NCBI GenBank assembly: GCA_051878975.1
Contig: JBJELD010000049.1
Location: 1-54,250 of the forward strand
Reading direction: 5' to 3'
Source: Caccovicinus sp051878975
GTDB lineage: Bacteria; Bacillota; Clostridia; Lachnospirales; Lachnospiraceae
Length of the DNA: 54,250 bases
The notes under the pieces were generated by a model. The model was given only the letters and a program-made list of their open reading frames with translations. It had not been told where the DNA came from and searched no databases. The translations under genes and the position numbers were made by a program. Positions 1 through 8,837 of the stretch are shown piece by piece (within the stretch, counting starts at the first letter, position 1; each line of letters starts with the position of its first letter).

Positions 1-86
1 TTGGGCAATTTTGAGCTAACAGGCAATACAATTTTCAAGTAGCACAACGAGTTAATTTATATTTAAAATAATCGGACGAACCGGCT

Positions 87-115
87 GCTTCTGTGGTATG
101 ATAGAAAACAGAAGC
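87..115 (+). promoter_or_regulatory. Putative promoter with flanking inverted repeat
   Basis: A -10-like hexamer TATGAT lies at 97-102, 39 bases before the first gene. It is bracketed by a perfect 8-bp inverted repeat, GCTTCTGT at 87-94 and ACAGAAGC at 108-115. No convincing -35 box is visible 17 bases upstream. The repeat could be an operator. The same arms occur in the inverted repeat upstream of recG. Confidence 0.4.
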
Positions 116-140
116 GATCAAAAATGAAGAGGCGGTAAGA

Positions 141-782
141 ATGAAAGAAGGAAGCTATTTTCAAAAAGCATTATCGGACTTTATGTTTGAATCTGCCAGC
201 GGCGGAGCAATCCGTCATCTTGTGGATCACGGCTATACGGTGGACCAGATCCGGAAAAAGCTTGATTTTCCGACTCCGCTTGACCGCATTCAGCAGACGG
301 TGTGGGATCATATGCTGGAGCGGGAAATTTTGACTTTTGAGGAGCCAGGCAGCAAGAAGCAGAAAGAAAAGGTGGACTATGTGATGGAATTCAATGAATA
401 CGGAAGACGCAGCTTTCGGCAGGTTTCGGTGCCGTGTGAGGAGCCGAAGGTTCCGGTATGGTCGGAGCATGCTTACAGCGAACTGGACGGTGCGCTGTCC
501 GCCTTTCTTGCAGAAAAGTGCAGGCAGAACGGGGAGGAGAAAGCGTATATTTCCTGCGATTTTGGGCTGCGAAGCAGGCGGGAGCCGAAGCATTTCGCTG
601 AGATGCTGAAGTTTTTGGATGAGCAGCAGCGAAATTACGTCGAAGGGATTCCCTGGGAGCGGCGGATGGTGTATCACAGACTGGATAAGCGGATGCGGGA
701 AATTGTCTGCAGGCTGTACGAGCAGGGGGAGTATCACGGATTCTGTTATTTCATAAATCTGGAGGAGAAGGTAAAAATTTAG
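141..782 (+). CDS. Conserved-looking hypothetical protein, 213 aa
   Basis: I do not recognise this family. The start is ATG with an upstream GAGG-like ribosome site. The product is soluble, charged and has no signal peptide or membrane segment. Residues about 25-66 are predicted by eye to be helical, with the pattern of a small helical DNA- or protein-binding module (a GYTVDQIRKKL turn followed by a second helix), but this is inference only. The rest alternates basic and acidic segments with several Trp and Tyr. Codon usage resembles the neighbours. It stands alone: a terminator-like structure and a strong new promoter separate it from yicC downstream. Confidence 0.75.
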   Translation: MKEGSYFQKALSDFMFESASGGAIRHLVDHGYTVDQIRKKLDFPTPLDRIQQTVWDHMLEREILTFEEPGSKKQKEKVDYVMEFNEYGRRSFRQVSVPCEEPKVPVWSEHAYSELDGALSAFLAEKCRQNGEEKAYISCDFGLRSRREPKHFAEMLKFLDEQQRNYVEGIPWERRMVYHRLDKRMREIVCRLYEQGEYHGFCYFINLEEKVKI

Positions 783-795
783 GCAGTTTGATTCA

Positions 796-858
796 GAGCG
801 ATGGTTTCGGCCTGATCGCTGCTTGCAGAAATTACAAAATGAATCGCTCAGTTTTTTT
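796..858 (+). terminator. Possible terminator with two alternative 3' arms
   Basis: GAGCGAT at 796-802 can pair with ATCGCTC at 843-849, which is followed by a run of seven T (852-858), or its inner part can pair with the closer ATCGCT at 815-820. The first pairing has a long loop but ends in a proper T tract, so it could terminate the transcript of the upstream gene. Confidence 0.45.
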
Positions 859-874
859 CTCTGAAATCTTTCAG

Positions 875-903
875 TTGACTTGACTAAAGGATTGACTTAT
901 AAT
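875..903 (+). promoter_or_regulatory. Strong sigma-A promoter for yicC-gmk-rpoZ
   Basis: TTGACT at 875-880, a 17-base spacer and a perfect TATAAT at 898-903. The predicted transcript start is near 910. The ATG at 902 lies inside the -10 box and so cannot be the yicC start. Confidence 0.85.
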
Positions 904-937
904 GTTAAATAACTATGGCGAAAGAGAGGCTGGTGCG

Positions 938-1816
938 ATGTTAAAGAGCATGACGGGTTTCGGCAGATACGAGACCGTCACAGACGAATATAAGATTTCT
1001 GTCGAAATGAAAGCCGTAAACCACAGGTATCTGGATTTAAGTATCAAGATGCCGAAGAAGTTCAATTATTTTGAAGCATCCATCCGGACGCTGTTAAAGA
1101 AATATATTCAGCGCGGGAAAGTGGATGTGTTTATTAATTATGAAGATTATACGGAAGGGAACATGTGTCTGAAATACAATAGTGCGCTGGCCGCAGAGTA
1201 CATGAGTTCTTTTCAGAAGATGGCAGAACAGTTCGGGATTCCGAATGATGTAACGGTATCGGTTTTATCCAGATGTCCGGAGGTTCTGACCATGGAACAG
1301 GTTCCGGAGGATGAAGAACATCTTTGGAAGGTACTTTCTGAAGCGATTGAGCAGGCTTCGGAAAAGTTTGTGGAGACCAGGCTTGCGGAGGGGGAGCGCC
1401 TGAAGGAGGACCTGATCAAAAAGCTGGATTACATGAAAGAGCTGGTATGCTTTATCGAGGCACGTTCCCCGCGGATCGTGGAGGAATACCGGGCAAAGCT
1501 GACGGAAAAGGTTCAGGAGCTTTTAAACGGAGCCGCAATCGATGAAAACCGGATTGCCACGGAAGTAACGATCTATGCGGACAAGATCTGCACCGATGAA
1601 GAGATGGTACGTCTGAAGAGCCATATTGAAAGCATGAAAAGTAAACTGATTGCCGGCGGCAGTATTGGCCGGGAGCTGGATTTCATTGCCCAGGAAATGA
1701 ACCGGGAGGCGAATACCACCTTGTCCAAGGCCAACGATCTGGAGACGGCGGATAAGGCGATTGCGCTGAAGACGGAGATTGAAAAAGTAAGAGAACAGAT
1801 TCAGAATATTGAATAG
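938..1816 (+). CDS. yicC: YicC family endoribonuclease
   Basis: 292-residue YicC/YloC-type protein. The family is known from E. coli as a stress-related RNase acting on small RNAs. It has an N-terminal YicC domain opening with the hallmark MLKSMTGFGR and a C-terminal DUF1732 domain ending in the typical SKANDLE..IALKTEIEKVREQIQN region. I chose ATG 938 because it has an AGAGAGG ribosome site and because the longer ATG at 902 sits in the promoter -10 box. It is first in an operon with gmk and rpoZ, an arrangement common in Firmicutes. The small remA gene often found between yicC and gmk is absent here. Confidence 0.93.
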   Translation: MLKSMTGFGRYETVTDEYKISVEMKAVNHRYLDLSIKMPKKFNYFEASIRTLLKKYIQRGKVDVFINYEDYTEGNMCLKYNSALAAEYMSSFQKMAEQFGIPNDVTVSVLSRCPEVLTMEQVPEDEEHLWKVLSEAIEQASEKFVETRLAEGERLKEDLIKKLDYMKELVCFIEARSPRIVEEYRAKLTEKVQELLNGAAIDENRIATEVTIYADKICTDEEMVRLKSHIESMKSKLIAGGSIGRELDFIAQEMNREANTTLSKANDLETADKAIALKTEIEKVREQIQNIE

Positions 1817-1838
1817 GAAAAAACTTGGAGGAAGTTCG

Positions 1839-2459
1839 ATGAGCCAGCAGGGAATTTTAGTTGTGATTTCCGGTTTTTCCGGAGCAGGAAAGGGTACTTT
1901 GATGAAGGCGTTGCTGGAAAGATATGACAATTACGCGTTGTCCGTATCCGCCACCACGCGTCAGCCGCGGCCCGGAGAGGCAGACGGAAGAGAGTACTTT
2001 TTTGTGAGCCGTGAGCATTTCCGTTCCATGGTTGAGCAGGATGCCTTGATTGAGTATGCCCAGTATGTCGATAATTTCTACGGAACACCGAAAGAATATG
2101 TGGAACGAAAGCGGGCAGAGGGGAAGGATGTCATTCTGGAGATTGAGATTCAGGGTGCTTTGAAGATCAAAAAGAAATTTCCGGATACGCTGCTGCTGTT
2201 TGTGATGCCGCCCAGTGCGGAAGAACTGAAACGCCGCCTGATAAAACGCGGGACAGAAAGTCTGGATGTGATTGAAGCCAGACTGAAGCGTGCAGCGGAG
2301 GAGGCGTCCGGCATTGAAGCCTATGATTATATTGTAATAAATGATCAGATTGACACCTGTGTCGAAGAGCTGCATCAGCTGATTCAGGCACAGCACAATA
2401 AAACTTCCAACCGACTGGATTTCATTCAGGAGATGCGGAAGGAATTACATCAATTATAA
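1839..2459 (+). CDS. gmk: Guanylate kinase
   Basis: 206-residue guanylate kinase, converting GMP and ATP to GDP and ADP in the cytoplasm for GTP, dGTP and (p)ppGpp supply. The P-loop SGFSGAGKGT is near the N-terminus. It is followed by the GMP-binding segment (SATTRQPRPGE, then GREYFFVS) and the lid region with RLIKRGTES. The start is ATG 1839, which follows a GGAGG at 1827-1831 at good spacing; a longer in-frame ATG at 1809 overlaps the end of yicC and lacks a ribosome site. It lies 22 bases after yicC and 27 before rpoZ, so the three are cotranscribed. Confidence 0.97.
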   Translation: MSQQGILVVISGFSGAGKGTLMKALLERYDNYALSVSATTRQPRPGEADGREYFFVSREHFRSMVEQDALIEYAQYVDNFYGTPKEYVERKRAEGKDVILEIEIQGALKIKKKFPDTLLLFVMPPSAEELKRRLIKRGTESLDVIEARLKRAAEEASGIEAYDYIVINDQIDTCVEELHQLIQAQHNKTSNRLDFIQEMRKELHQL

Positions 2460-2486
2460 TGCTTTTATTTTGAAAGGAGATTATTC

Positions 2487-2819
2487 ATGTTACATCCATC
2501 CTATACGGATTTGATTGAAGCAGTAAACAGTGATATTGAGCCAGGTGAGCAGCCGGTTGTTCAGAGCCGTTATTCGATCGTGATTGCGGCATCCAAAAGA
2601 GCCAGACAGCTGATCGACGGCGCAGAGCCTCTGGTAAGCGGCGCTTACAACAAAAAGCCGCTGTCTATTGCCGTAGACGAGCTTTACAAGGGCAAGGTGA
2701 AAATTCTCAGCGAGAACGAGCAGGATGAGGATGCTGAGGAAGTATTTGAGGAAATCAGTGAACTGGAAGGCGCGGAAGCAGGAGAAGCTGACGCAGCAGA
2801 GGAGAAGACCGAAGAATAA
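2487..2819 (+). CDS. rpoZ: DNA-directed RNA polymerase omega subunit
   Basis: 110-residue omega subunit that supports assembly of the beta-prime subunit into RNA polymerase. The N-terminal part contains the family core, MLHPSYTDLIEAV followed by RYSIVIAASKRARQL. From about residue 75 to the end the protein is an acidic, low-complexity tail rich in Glu and Ala, making it longer than the short bacillar omega. It is preceded by AAAGGAGA and is the last gene before a terminator, closing the yicC-gmk-rpoZ operon. Confidence 0.93.
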   Translation: MLHPSYTDLIEAVNSDIEPGEQPVVQSRYSIVIAASKRARQLIDGAEPLVSGAYNKKPLSIAVDELYKGKVKILSENEQDEDAEEVFEEISELEGAEAGEADAAEEKTEE

Positions 2820-2827
2820 CATGCCGG

Positions 2828-2880
2828 AAAAGGGGGAATTGCGGAAACTTCATTCAAGTTTTGTAGCTCCCCCCTTTTTC
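2828..2880 (+). terminator. Intrinsic terminator after rpoZ
   Basis: AAAAGGGGGA at 2828-2837 pairs with TCCCCCCTTTT at 2868-2878 with one bulged C, and an inner helix AAACTT/AAGTTT extends the hairpin. The descending arm merges into a T run. It ends the yicC-gmk-rpoZ transcript. Confidence 0.75.
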
Positions 2881-2914
2881 TTTGGAATGAATGAGATAAA
2901 GGATTGAAGCTGGA

Positions 2915-4261
2915 ATGATTAAAATATTGTTTGTTTCACTGGGCTGTGACAAGAACCTGGTGGATACGGAAAAAATGCTGGGACTTCTGGGACGGGAAGG
3001 CTACGGTTTTACGGACCGGGAAGAAGAGGCAGATGTGATCGTGGTCAATACCTGCTGTTTTATCGGGGATGCGAAGGAAGAAAGTATTAACACCATTCTG
3101 GAAATGGCACAATATAAGGAGAGCGGACGATGCCGCGCTCTGATCGTGACCGGCTGTCTGGCACAGCGTTATCGGGAGGAAGTGCTTCAGGAGATCCCGG
3201 AGGTGGACGGAATCCTGGGAACCTCAAGTTATGATGCGATTGCAGAGCTTCTGAAGCAGATTCTGGAGGAAAAGGGAGAGCATCTTGCCTGCTTCCATGA
3301 CATTAACGCACTTCCGAAAACGACAGCAGGGCGGATGGTGACAACCGGCGGCTATTATGCGTTTTTAAAGATTGCAGAGGGCTGTGATAAACACTGCACC
3401 TACTGCATTATTCCAAGTCTTCGCGGAAATTACCGCAGTGTGCCGATGGAGGAACTTCTGGAAGAAGCCTCCGGGCTGGCCGAAAACGGTGTAAAAGAAC
3501 TGATTCTGGTTGCGCAGGAAACTACGCTTTACGGAACCGATCTGTACGGGGAGAAACGGCTGCCGCAGCTTCTGCGGGCACTGGCTGAGATTCCCGGAAT
3601 TCAGTGGATCCGGATTCAGTACTGCTATCCGGAAGAAATCACGGATGAGCTGATTCAGGTGATGAAGGAGGAGGATAAGATCTGCCATTATCTGGACATG
3701 CCGATTCAGCATGCCAGCGATCCGGTATTAAAACGGATGGGACGCCGTACGAATCAGCAGGAGCTTCGCGAAATCATCGGCCGGCTCCGGGAGGAGATCC
3801 CGGATATTGCAATCCGGACAACTCTGATTTCCGGTTTTCCGGGTGAGACCCAGGAGGATCATGAGGAACTGATGGCTTTTGTGGATGAGATGGAATTTGA
3901 CCGTCTCGGAGTATTTGCCTATTCTCTGGAGGAGGACACGCCGGCTGCACGGCTTCCGGATCAGATCCCGCAGGAGGTCAAGGAGGAGCGCCGCGATGAG
4001 ATCATGGAGCTCCAGCAGGAAATTGCTTTTGAAAAGTCGGAATCCATGGTCGGACGGATCCTGGATGTGATGATTGAAGGAAAGGTAGCAGACGAGGCGG
4101 CCTACGTGGGTCGTACCTATATGGACAGTCCGAATGTGGATGGTATGATTTTTGTAAATGCAGAGCTGGAGCTGATGAGCGGCGATTTTGTCCGCGTGAA
4201 GGTGACCGGAGCTGCAGAGTATGATTTGATAGGAGAGGTGTACGATGAATCTGCCGAATAA
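2915..4261 (+). CDS. rimO: Ribosomal protein uS12 methylthiotransferase RimO
   Basis: 448-residue radical SAM methylthiotransferase that adds a methylthio group to the conserved aspartate of ribosomal protein S12. The N-terminal UPF0004 domain has the three auxiliary-cluster cysteines C11, C47 and C81. The radical SAM CxxxCxxC is C157, C161, C164 (GCDKHCTYC). The following IIPSLRGNYRS stretch and the C-terminal TRAM domain fit RimO better than MiaB, which is encoded separately at 41860. Its last 17 bases overlap the start of pgsA, so the two are translationally coupled. Confidence 0.95.
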   Translation: MIKILFVSLGCDKNLVDTEKMLGLLGREGYGFTDREEEADVIVVNTCCFIGDAKEESINTILEMAQYKESGRCRALIVTGCLAQRYREEVLQEIPEVDGILGTSSYDAIAELLKQILEEKGEHLACFHDINALPKTTAGRMVTTGGYYAFLKIAEGCDKHCTYCIIPSLRGNYRSVPMEELLEEASGLAENGVKELILVAQETTLYGTDLYGEKRLPQLLRALAEIPGIQWIRIQYCYPEEITDELIQVMKEEDKICHYLDMPIQHASDPVLKRMGRRTNQQELREIIGRLREEIPDIAIRTTLISGFPGETQEDHEELMAFVDEMEFDRLGVFAYSLEEDTPAARLPDQIPQEVKEERRDEIMELQQEIAFEKSESMVGRILDVMIEGKVADEAAYVGRTYMDSPNVDGMIFVNAELELMSGDFVRVKVTGAAEYDLIGEVYDESAE

Positions 4262-4787
4262 ACTGACAATGGCGCGAGTAATTATGATTCCGTTTTTTGT
4301 ATTTTTTCTTCTGGCTCAGGGCGGAGAAAATGTGATGTTCCGCTGGATTGCAGCAGGCATTTTTATTGTTGCCAGCCTGACGGATCTTCTGGACGGAAAA
4401 ATTGCCAGAAAGTATAATCTGGTTACTAATTTTGGAAAATTTGCCGATCCGCTGGCAGACAAGCTTCTGGTCTGTTCTGCATTGATCGGCCTGATTGAGC
4501 TGGGGCAGCTTCCGGCCTGGATGGTGATCATTATCATCAGCCGTGAGTTCATCATCAGCGGATTCCGCCTGGTTGCATCGGATAACGGTGTTGTGATCGC
4601 GGCAAGCTATTGGGGCAAATTTAAGACCACTTTTCAGATGATTGCCGTTATTCTGCTGATTGTCCGGATCCCGGCGCTGACGCTGGTGACCAATCTTTGT
4701 GTCTGGGTGGCGCTGGCCCTCACGATTATTTCATTAGTTGACTATATTGCAAAGAATCACAAGATATTGACAGAAGGGAGTATGTAA
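4245..4787 (+). CDS. pgsA: CDP-diacylglycerol--glycerol-3-phosphate 3-phosphatidyltransferase
   Basis: 180-residue integral membrane enzyme making phosphatidylglycerol phosphate, the committed step to phosphatidylglycerol and cardiolipin. The full CDP-alcohol phosphotransferase motif D-x2-DG-x2-AR-x8-G-x3-D-x3-D is present, with D47, D50, D68 and D72. About four to five hydrophobic segments follow. ATG 4245 has a GGAGAGG ribosome site inside the end of rimO. The rimO-pgsA-cinA order is a common clostridial cluster. Confidence 0.96.
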   Translation: MNLPNKLTMARVIMIPFFVFFLLAQGGENVMFRWIAAGIFIVASLTDLLDGKIARKYNLVTNFGKFADPLADKLLVCSALIGLIELGQLPAWMVIIIISREFIISGFRLVASDNGVVIAASYWGKFKTTFQMIAVILLIVRIPALTLVTNLCVWVALALTIISLVDYIAKNHKILTEGSM

Positions 4788-4792
4788 CAGTC

Positions 4793-6040
4793 ATGGTTTG
4801 TGAATTGATTTCGGTTGGAACCGAACTGCTTTTGGGGAACATTGTCAATACCAACACCCAGTTTCTGGCAGAAAAATGCGCGCTTTTAGGCCTTTCCATG
4901 TATCACCAGGTTACGGTCGGAGATAATAAAGAGCGTCTGGCTGAGACGATCCGGACTGCGCTGAAGCGGTCGGATGTGGTGATTATGACCGGCGGACTGG
5001 GACCGACGGAGGATGATCTGACCAAGGAGGTCTGTGCGGAGGTAATGGGCTGTACTCTGGTGGAGGATTCTCATACAAAAGGGCGGATCGAAGAATATTT
5101 TAAAAATAATATTTATAAAGAGATTCCGGAAAATAACTGGAAACAGGCGATCGTTCCGGATGGTGCGATCGTGCTGGACAATCACAACGGCACGGCTCCG
5201 GGCCTGATTATTGAAAAGTACGGAAAGTCTGCGATTCTGCTGCCGGGACCGCCGAATGAACTGTATCCGATGTTTTATGAACAGGTTTTTCCGTATCTGC
5301 AGAAGCTGCAGCCGGAGGTGATCCGTTCTCAGATGGTTAAAATCTGCGGCATGGGGGAGAGCCAGGTGGAGGATAAGCTACTGGATCTGATCGACAAGCA
5401 GACCAATCCGACTATTGCAACCTACGCGAAGACCGGAGAGGTTCATCTGCGTGTAACGGCAAAAGCAGCCAGCGAGGCGGAGGCCGATAAGCTGATCAAG
5501 CCGGTGGTGAAGGAGATCAAGAAGCGGTTCGGAGACTGCGTATATTCCACCAATGAAGAAGAGACGCTGGAGATGGCAGTGGTGCGTCTGTTAAAGAAGC
5601 TGGAGCTGACTGTGACCACGGCTGAGTCCTGTACAGGAGGAATGCTGGCGGCTCGTCTGGTGAATGTTCCAGGCGTATCGGACGTATTCCGTGAGGGCTT
5701 TATTACATATTCGAATAAAGCAAAACGGAAGATCCTGGATGTCAGCAAGGGAACTCTGAAGAAGTACGGCGCTGTCAGTGAGCAGACGGCAAAGGAAATG
5801 GCAACCGGTGGTGTATTTGCAACGGATGCGGATATATGCGTGGCCATTACCGGCCTTGCGGGACCGGACGGCGGAACCGAGGAGAAGCCGGTGGGACTGG
5901 TTTACATTGCCTGCTATCTGAAGGATCATGTGAATGTGGAAGAATACCGGTTTAAAGGCAACCGGGCCAAGATTCGTGAACAGGCTGTGATGAAGGCGCT
6001 GGATCTTCTTCGCCGCTCAATTTTAGACAATTACCGGTAA
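4793..6040 (+). CDS. cinA: CinA: competence/damage-inducible protein with nicotinamide-nucleotide amidohydrolase domain
   Basis: 415 residues with two domains. The N-terminal MoCF-like (COG1058) domain spans about 1-170 and carries TGGLGPTEDD and GTAPGL. The C-terminal CinA domain spans about 255-415 and contains TAESCTGG and FITYSNKAK, then ITGLAGPDGG. The C-terminal domain deamidates nicotinamide mononucleotide to nicotinate mononucleotide in pyridine nucleotide salvage; the N-terminal domain acts as an ADP-ribose pyrophosphatase in some members. It starts six bases after pgsA. recA, often its neighbour, is not in this window. Confidence 0.95.
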   Translation: MVCELISVGTELLLGNIVNTNTQFLAEKCALLGLSMYHQVTVGDNKERLAETIRTALKRSDVVIMTGGLGPTEDDLTKEVCAEVMGCTLVEDSHTKGRIEEYFKNNIYKEIPENNWKQAIVPDGAIVLDNHNGTAPGLIIEKYGKSAILLPGPPNELYPMFYEQVFPYLQKLQPEVIRSQMVKICGMGESQVEDKLLDLIDKQTNPTIATYAKTGEVHLRVTAKAASEAEADKLIKPVVKEIKKRFGDCVYSTNEEETLEMAVVRLLKKLELTVTTAESCTGGMLAARLVNVPGVSDVFREGFITYSNKAKRKILDVSKGTLKKYGAVSEQTAKEMATGGVFATDADICVAITGLAGPDGGTEEKPVGLVYIACYLKDHVNVEEYRFKGNRAKIREQAVMKALDLLRRSILDNYR

Positions 6041-6068
6041 AGGCCGGCGAAACCAGGAGGAAATCGCG

Positions 6069-7406
6069 TTGGAAACCCGAAATGGAAAAAGAATGATGGC
6101 GGCAGCCTGCCGGTACGCATACAGCCGGTTTGTGCTGAATGACTATATGTTTTATGAGATGATCGCAGATGAACCGGAACTGTCTGCAAAGCAGAAAGAG
6201 TTCTGCGATGCATGGATTGATCTGACCGGAAATTTTCTGAAAGGAGAATATCCGCTGGAAAAGCTGGATGAACTGCGCTGTCAGATTATTCAGGAGATGG
6301 AGATCATTACGGCCTTTGTGGACTGCTTCCAGATCTATGAATATGTTTTGAATCGTCTGGAAGGCCGCTTCTCGGACCGTTCGTTCCCGGTTCTGGATGA
6401 TGAGCAGGTGACAGACGAGATTATGGAATTTGTGGTCTCTGCAAAGGAGACCGGTGAGCAGAATGCAAGGATCCGGGAGATTCTCGGCCAGCTTCCGCTG
6501 CGTTTTACGAAAACCAGGTTTTTTGCCCTGATGTCCCAGTGCCTGTCCGTCTATGAGGGCACCGACAGGCAGGCACTTGTTCAGGTGCTGGATATGCTGC
6601 GCTCTGAGGCAATGCTGAATCTGCCGGAGGGCATGGAGCAGGGACATGAAGAGATCTATGGTCTTCTGGAAAATCTCCGCCGCGGAGATTATAAAAATCT
6701 GGACGGCGAAGGCTTTCAGAAGCTGAAAGACAGCCTGATGCTGGCAGAAGAAAAATTGGTTGCTGAGTCTTCCGGCTGTATGACGATCATGGATCTGGTC
6801 AATGATTTTTATGTCATCTGTCTGACGCGGAAGGAGACGTTGATGGACAGCGATGAGGAAGCGCTGTTCCTCCGTATTGTAACGATGGTATGGGAGAAGC
6901 TGAGCCGGAAAGATTACTCTGAGCCGGAGGAGGATATAGAGGATCTGCTGATTCAGATGGAAGGCCGGCAGGAACGCTATTATGAGCAGTGGGCCCGGTA
7001 TGAGCTGGCAGACCCGGATTCCGTATCAGAGGAGGAGAAGCATTCCGGAGAGTATCCGATCCTGTGGAAGCTGGACCGCCTGTTGTCCACCAGCTCGTTT
7101 ATGTCACTGGAGCCGCCTGCTGAACAGACGGAGAAGGATGGAATCCTGTTAAGCCGCAGGGCTGTAGAGGAGCTGTGTCAGCCTCTGTTTGAGGAGCTGG
7201 AGGCTTCCTGGAAAACAATGCCGAAATGCGTGATGCGTGCTGTGATGGCAAAGCTGCTGTCGGTGATGCCGATGTTCTTTACCACCTCGGATGAGGTCCG
7301 CGAGTTTATCGGCGGCTGCCTTTCCGCTTGTGCCGATCTGCCGGAAAAGGTTGCCAGTGTGGAACTGATTCGTTCAATCATGGAGAATGAAGATGCTTTG
7401 GTATAA
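6069..7406 (+). CDS. Hypothetical protein, 445 aa, unrecognised
   Basis: I do not recognise the family. It begins at TTG 6069 with AGGAGG at 6056-6061, the best ribosome site in the region; no ATG lies at a better position. The product is acidic, almost wholly helical by composition, without signal peptide, membrane segments or cysteine clusters. Heptad-like Leu patterns recur in the middle, suggesting an all-alpha repeat or scaffolding fold (inference). It overlaps the next gene by 14 bases and lies 28 bases after cinA. It heads a run with a second unknown gene, DUF2953 and GerW, which hints at a sporulation role, but that is guilt by association. Confidence 0.85.
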   Translation: METRNGKRMMAAACRYAYSRFVLNDYMFYEMIADEPELSAKQKEFCDAWIDLTGNFLKGEYPLEKLDELRCQIIQEMEIITAFVDCFQIYEYVLNRLEGRFSDRSFPVLDDEQVTDEIMEFVVSAKETGEQNARIREILGQLPLRFTKTRFFALMSQCLSVYEGTDRQALVQVLDMLRSEAMLNLPEGMEQGHEEIYGLLENLRRGDYKNLDGEGFQKLKDSLMLAEEKLVAESSGCMTIMDLVNDFYVICLTRKETLMDSDEEALFLRIVTMVWEKLSRKDYSEPEEDIEDLLIQMEGRQERYYEQWARYELADPDSVSEEEKHSGEYPILWKLDRLLSTSSFMSLEPPAEQTEKDGILLSRRAVEELCQPLFEELEASWKTMPKCVMRAVMAKLLSVMPMFFTTSDEVREFIGGCLSACADLPEKVASVELIRSIMENEDALV

Positions 7407-7794
7407 GAAGCTTTATACTGGTGAGATGGCAGAAAAAGGACGCTTTGGAATGATCCAGAAGATTCGCAGCGGAAAGGCGCCGGCTTTCACTTATCTGATT
7501 GTACCGGCCGCAAATGAAAAGAATCTTCTGGACATATATCCGGCTTCTGAAATCTGCGGCCGAGAGGAGAAGTGGAGCCGCATCAATGAGAGGGAGCCTC
7601 TGATCCTTGGAATTGCCCTGGGATACCAGGATGCGCTGAAGCTGGCCGGAAGGATGGTAGAGGAAGTCTACACAGCGACCGGCGGCTTTGATATCCGGTC
7701 CTATCTGGGTGTGGAAAATTATTATGAATCAGATGGCGCAGCCGCCGGAACGGGGGAATCGGAGCTGTCTGAGATTCTGGGAGCCATGGAATGA
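7393..7794 (+). CDS. Hypothetical protein, 133 aa, in GerW operon
   Basis: Unrecognised small soluble protein starting MLWYKKLYTGEMAEK. It overlaps the end of the 445-residue gene, whose last codons supply its GGAGA ribosome site at 7382-7386. ATG 7393 is favoured over ATG 7387 by spacing. A basic N-terminal third is followed by a more acidic half with several Glu-Gly turns. The stop overlaps the next start (ATGA), so it is translationally coupled to the DUF2953 gene. An alternative is a partner or chaperone-like subunit for the upstream protein, but nothing in the sequence proves a function. Confidence 0.8.
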   Translation: MLWYKKLYTGEMAEKGRFGMIQKIRSGKAPAFTYLIVPAANEKNLLDIYPASEICGREEKWSRINEREPLILGIALGYQDALKLAGRMVEEVYTATGGFDIRSYLGVENYYESDGAAAGTGESELSEILGAME

Positions 7795-8822
7795 TACGTG
7801 TGCTGAGCATACTGCTTTTAATCTTGAAAGTCATAGGATGGATGTTGCTTGGGATTCTGGGGATAATCCTTGGAATCCTGCTTTTCGTGCTCTTTTCTGC
7901 GATCCGTTACCGGATTGACGGAAAGAAAGACGAGGGCGGCCTGGAAGGGACAGTTCGGGTTACCTGGCTGCTTCATCTTCTGTCGGTTACAGCCCTTTAT
8001 CAGGACGGACTTACGGTGACAGCAAAGCTTCTGGGACGGACGATCTGGAAGTCGGAGGCGGAGGGGAAAGAAAGCGGAAAAGACAAGGAAGAGAGAACGG
8101 AAGAGGAGGCGCCGCCGCTCGGTCCGGAGCCGGTCCAGGTATCGAAGGAAGCAAAGCCGGAGCCGGTTCAGGTACCGGAGAACACCGGACAGGAGCTTCC
8201 GAAACCGGAAAAGGGAGACGAGCCGGAGCGAAAGGCAGAGACACCGCCGGCCGGAACGCTTTTTTCCCGGCTTCAGGAAAGGTTTTCGCGTCTTTGGAAG
8301 AAACTTTCGTTTTCATTTCAGGTATTTTGTGGTAAACTAAAGCAAATAGGACGAAGTGCGGAAAATCTGCAGAAAAAGGTGTCCGAACTGACGGAAAAGT
8401 TGGAGAAACTGCAGGACTTTGTTCAGGATCCGGCAAACAGACAGTCGGCAGGACGGATCCTTCGTCAGACAGGACGAATGGTACGGCATATACTGCCGCG
8501 AAAGGGGACGGCGGATATCACGTTTGGCCTGGAAGACCCCTATCGGATGGGGCAGATACTTGCTTTTGCCAGTGTCGTGTACCCTTTTGCCCATCGATAT
8601 CTGACACTTCATCCTGTTTTTCAGGAGCAGCGGCTGGAGGGCGAGGTGCATGTCTGCGGGCACATCCGGATCGGCGTACTTTTGGGCTGTCTGCTGAGCC
8701 TTCTTTTGGACCGCAATATCCGGACCAGGCTCTGGAAGGCGATCCGCCCGCAGAAAGCAGGTAAAAAAGGCAGCAGCCGAACCGATAAGAGCAGCCGCAG
8801 AAAGCGGAAGGAATCGATATAG
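7791..8822 (+). CDS. DUF2953 membrane protein (YtfI-like)
   Basis: 343-residue protein with a long N-terminal hydrophobic segment (residues about 4-37), a highly charged Pro/Glu/Lys-rich linker (about 83-155), a coiled-coil-like stretch (about 160-215) and a C-terminal DUF2953 domain with the typical GLEDPYRMGQILA and a LEGEVHVCGHIRIG region, then a hydrophobic helix. In Bacillus the homologue YtfI sits beside ytfJ/gerW, as here, supporting a sporulation assignment. The function is unknown. The lysine-rich tail is probably cytoplasmic. Confidence 0.85.
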   Translation: MIRVLSILLLILKVIGWMLLGILGIILGILLFVLFSAIRYRIDGKKDEGGLEGTVRVTWLLHLLSVTALYQDGLTVTAKLLGRTIWKSEAEGKESGKDKEERTEEEAPPLGPEPVQVSKEAKPEPVQVPENTGQELPKPEKGDEPERKAETPPAGTLFSRLQERFSRLWKKLSFSFQVFCGKLKQIGRSAENLQKKVSELTEKLEKLQDFVQDPANRQSAGRILRQTGRMVRHILPRKGTADITFGLEDPYRMGQILAFASVVYPFAHRYLTLHPVFQEQRLEGEVHVCGHIRIGVLLGCLLSLLLDRNIRTRLWKAIRPQKAGKKGSSRTDKSSRRKRKESI

Positions 8823-8837
8823 GAGGAAGGAAATCTT

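Noticed and set aside
902..937. Longer yicC start at ATG 902
   Set aside because: The ATG lies within the -10 hexamer of the best promoter, so it would not be transcribed; the ATG at 938 matches the family start and has a ribosome site.
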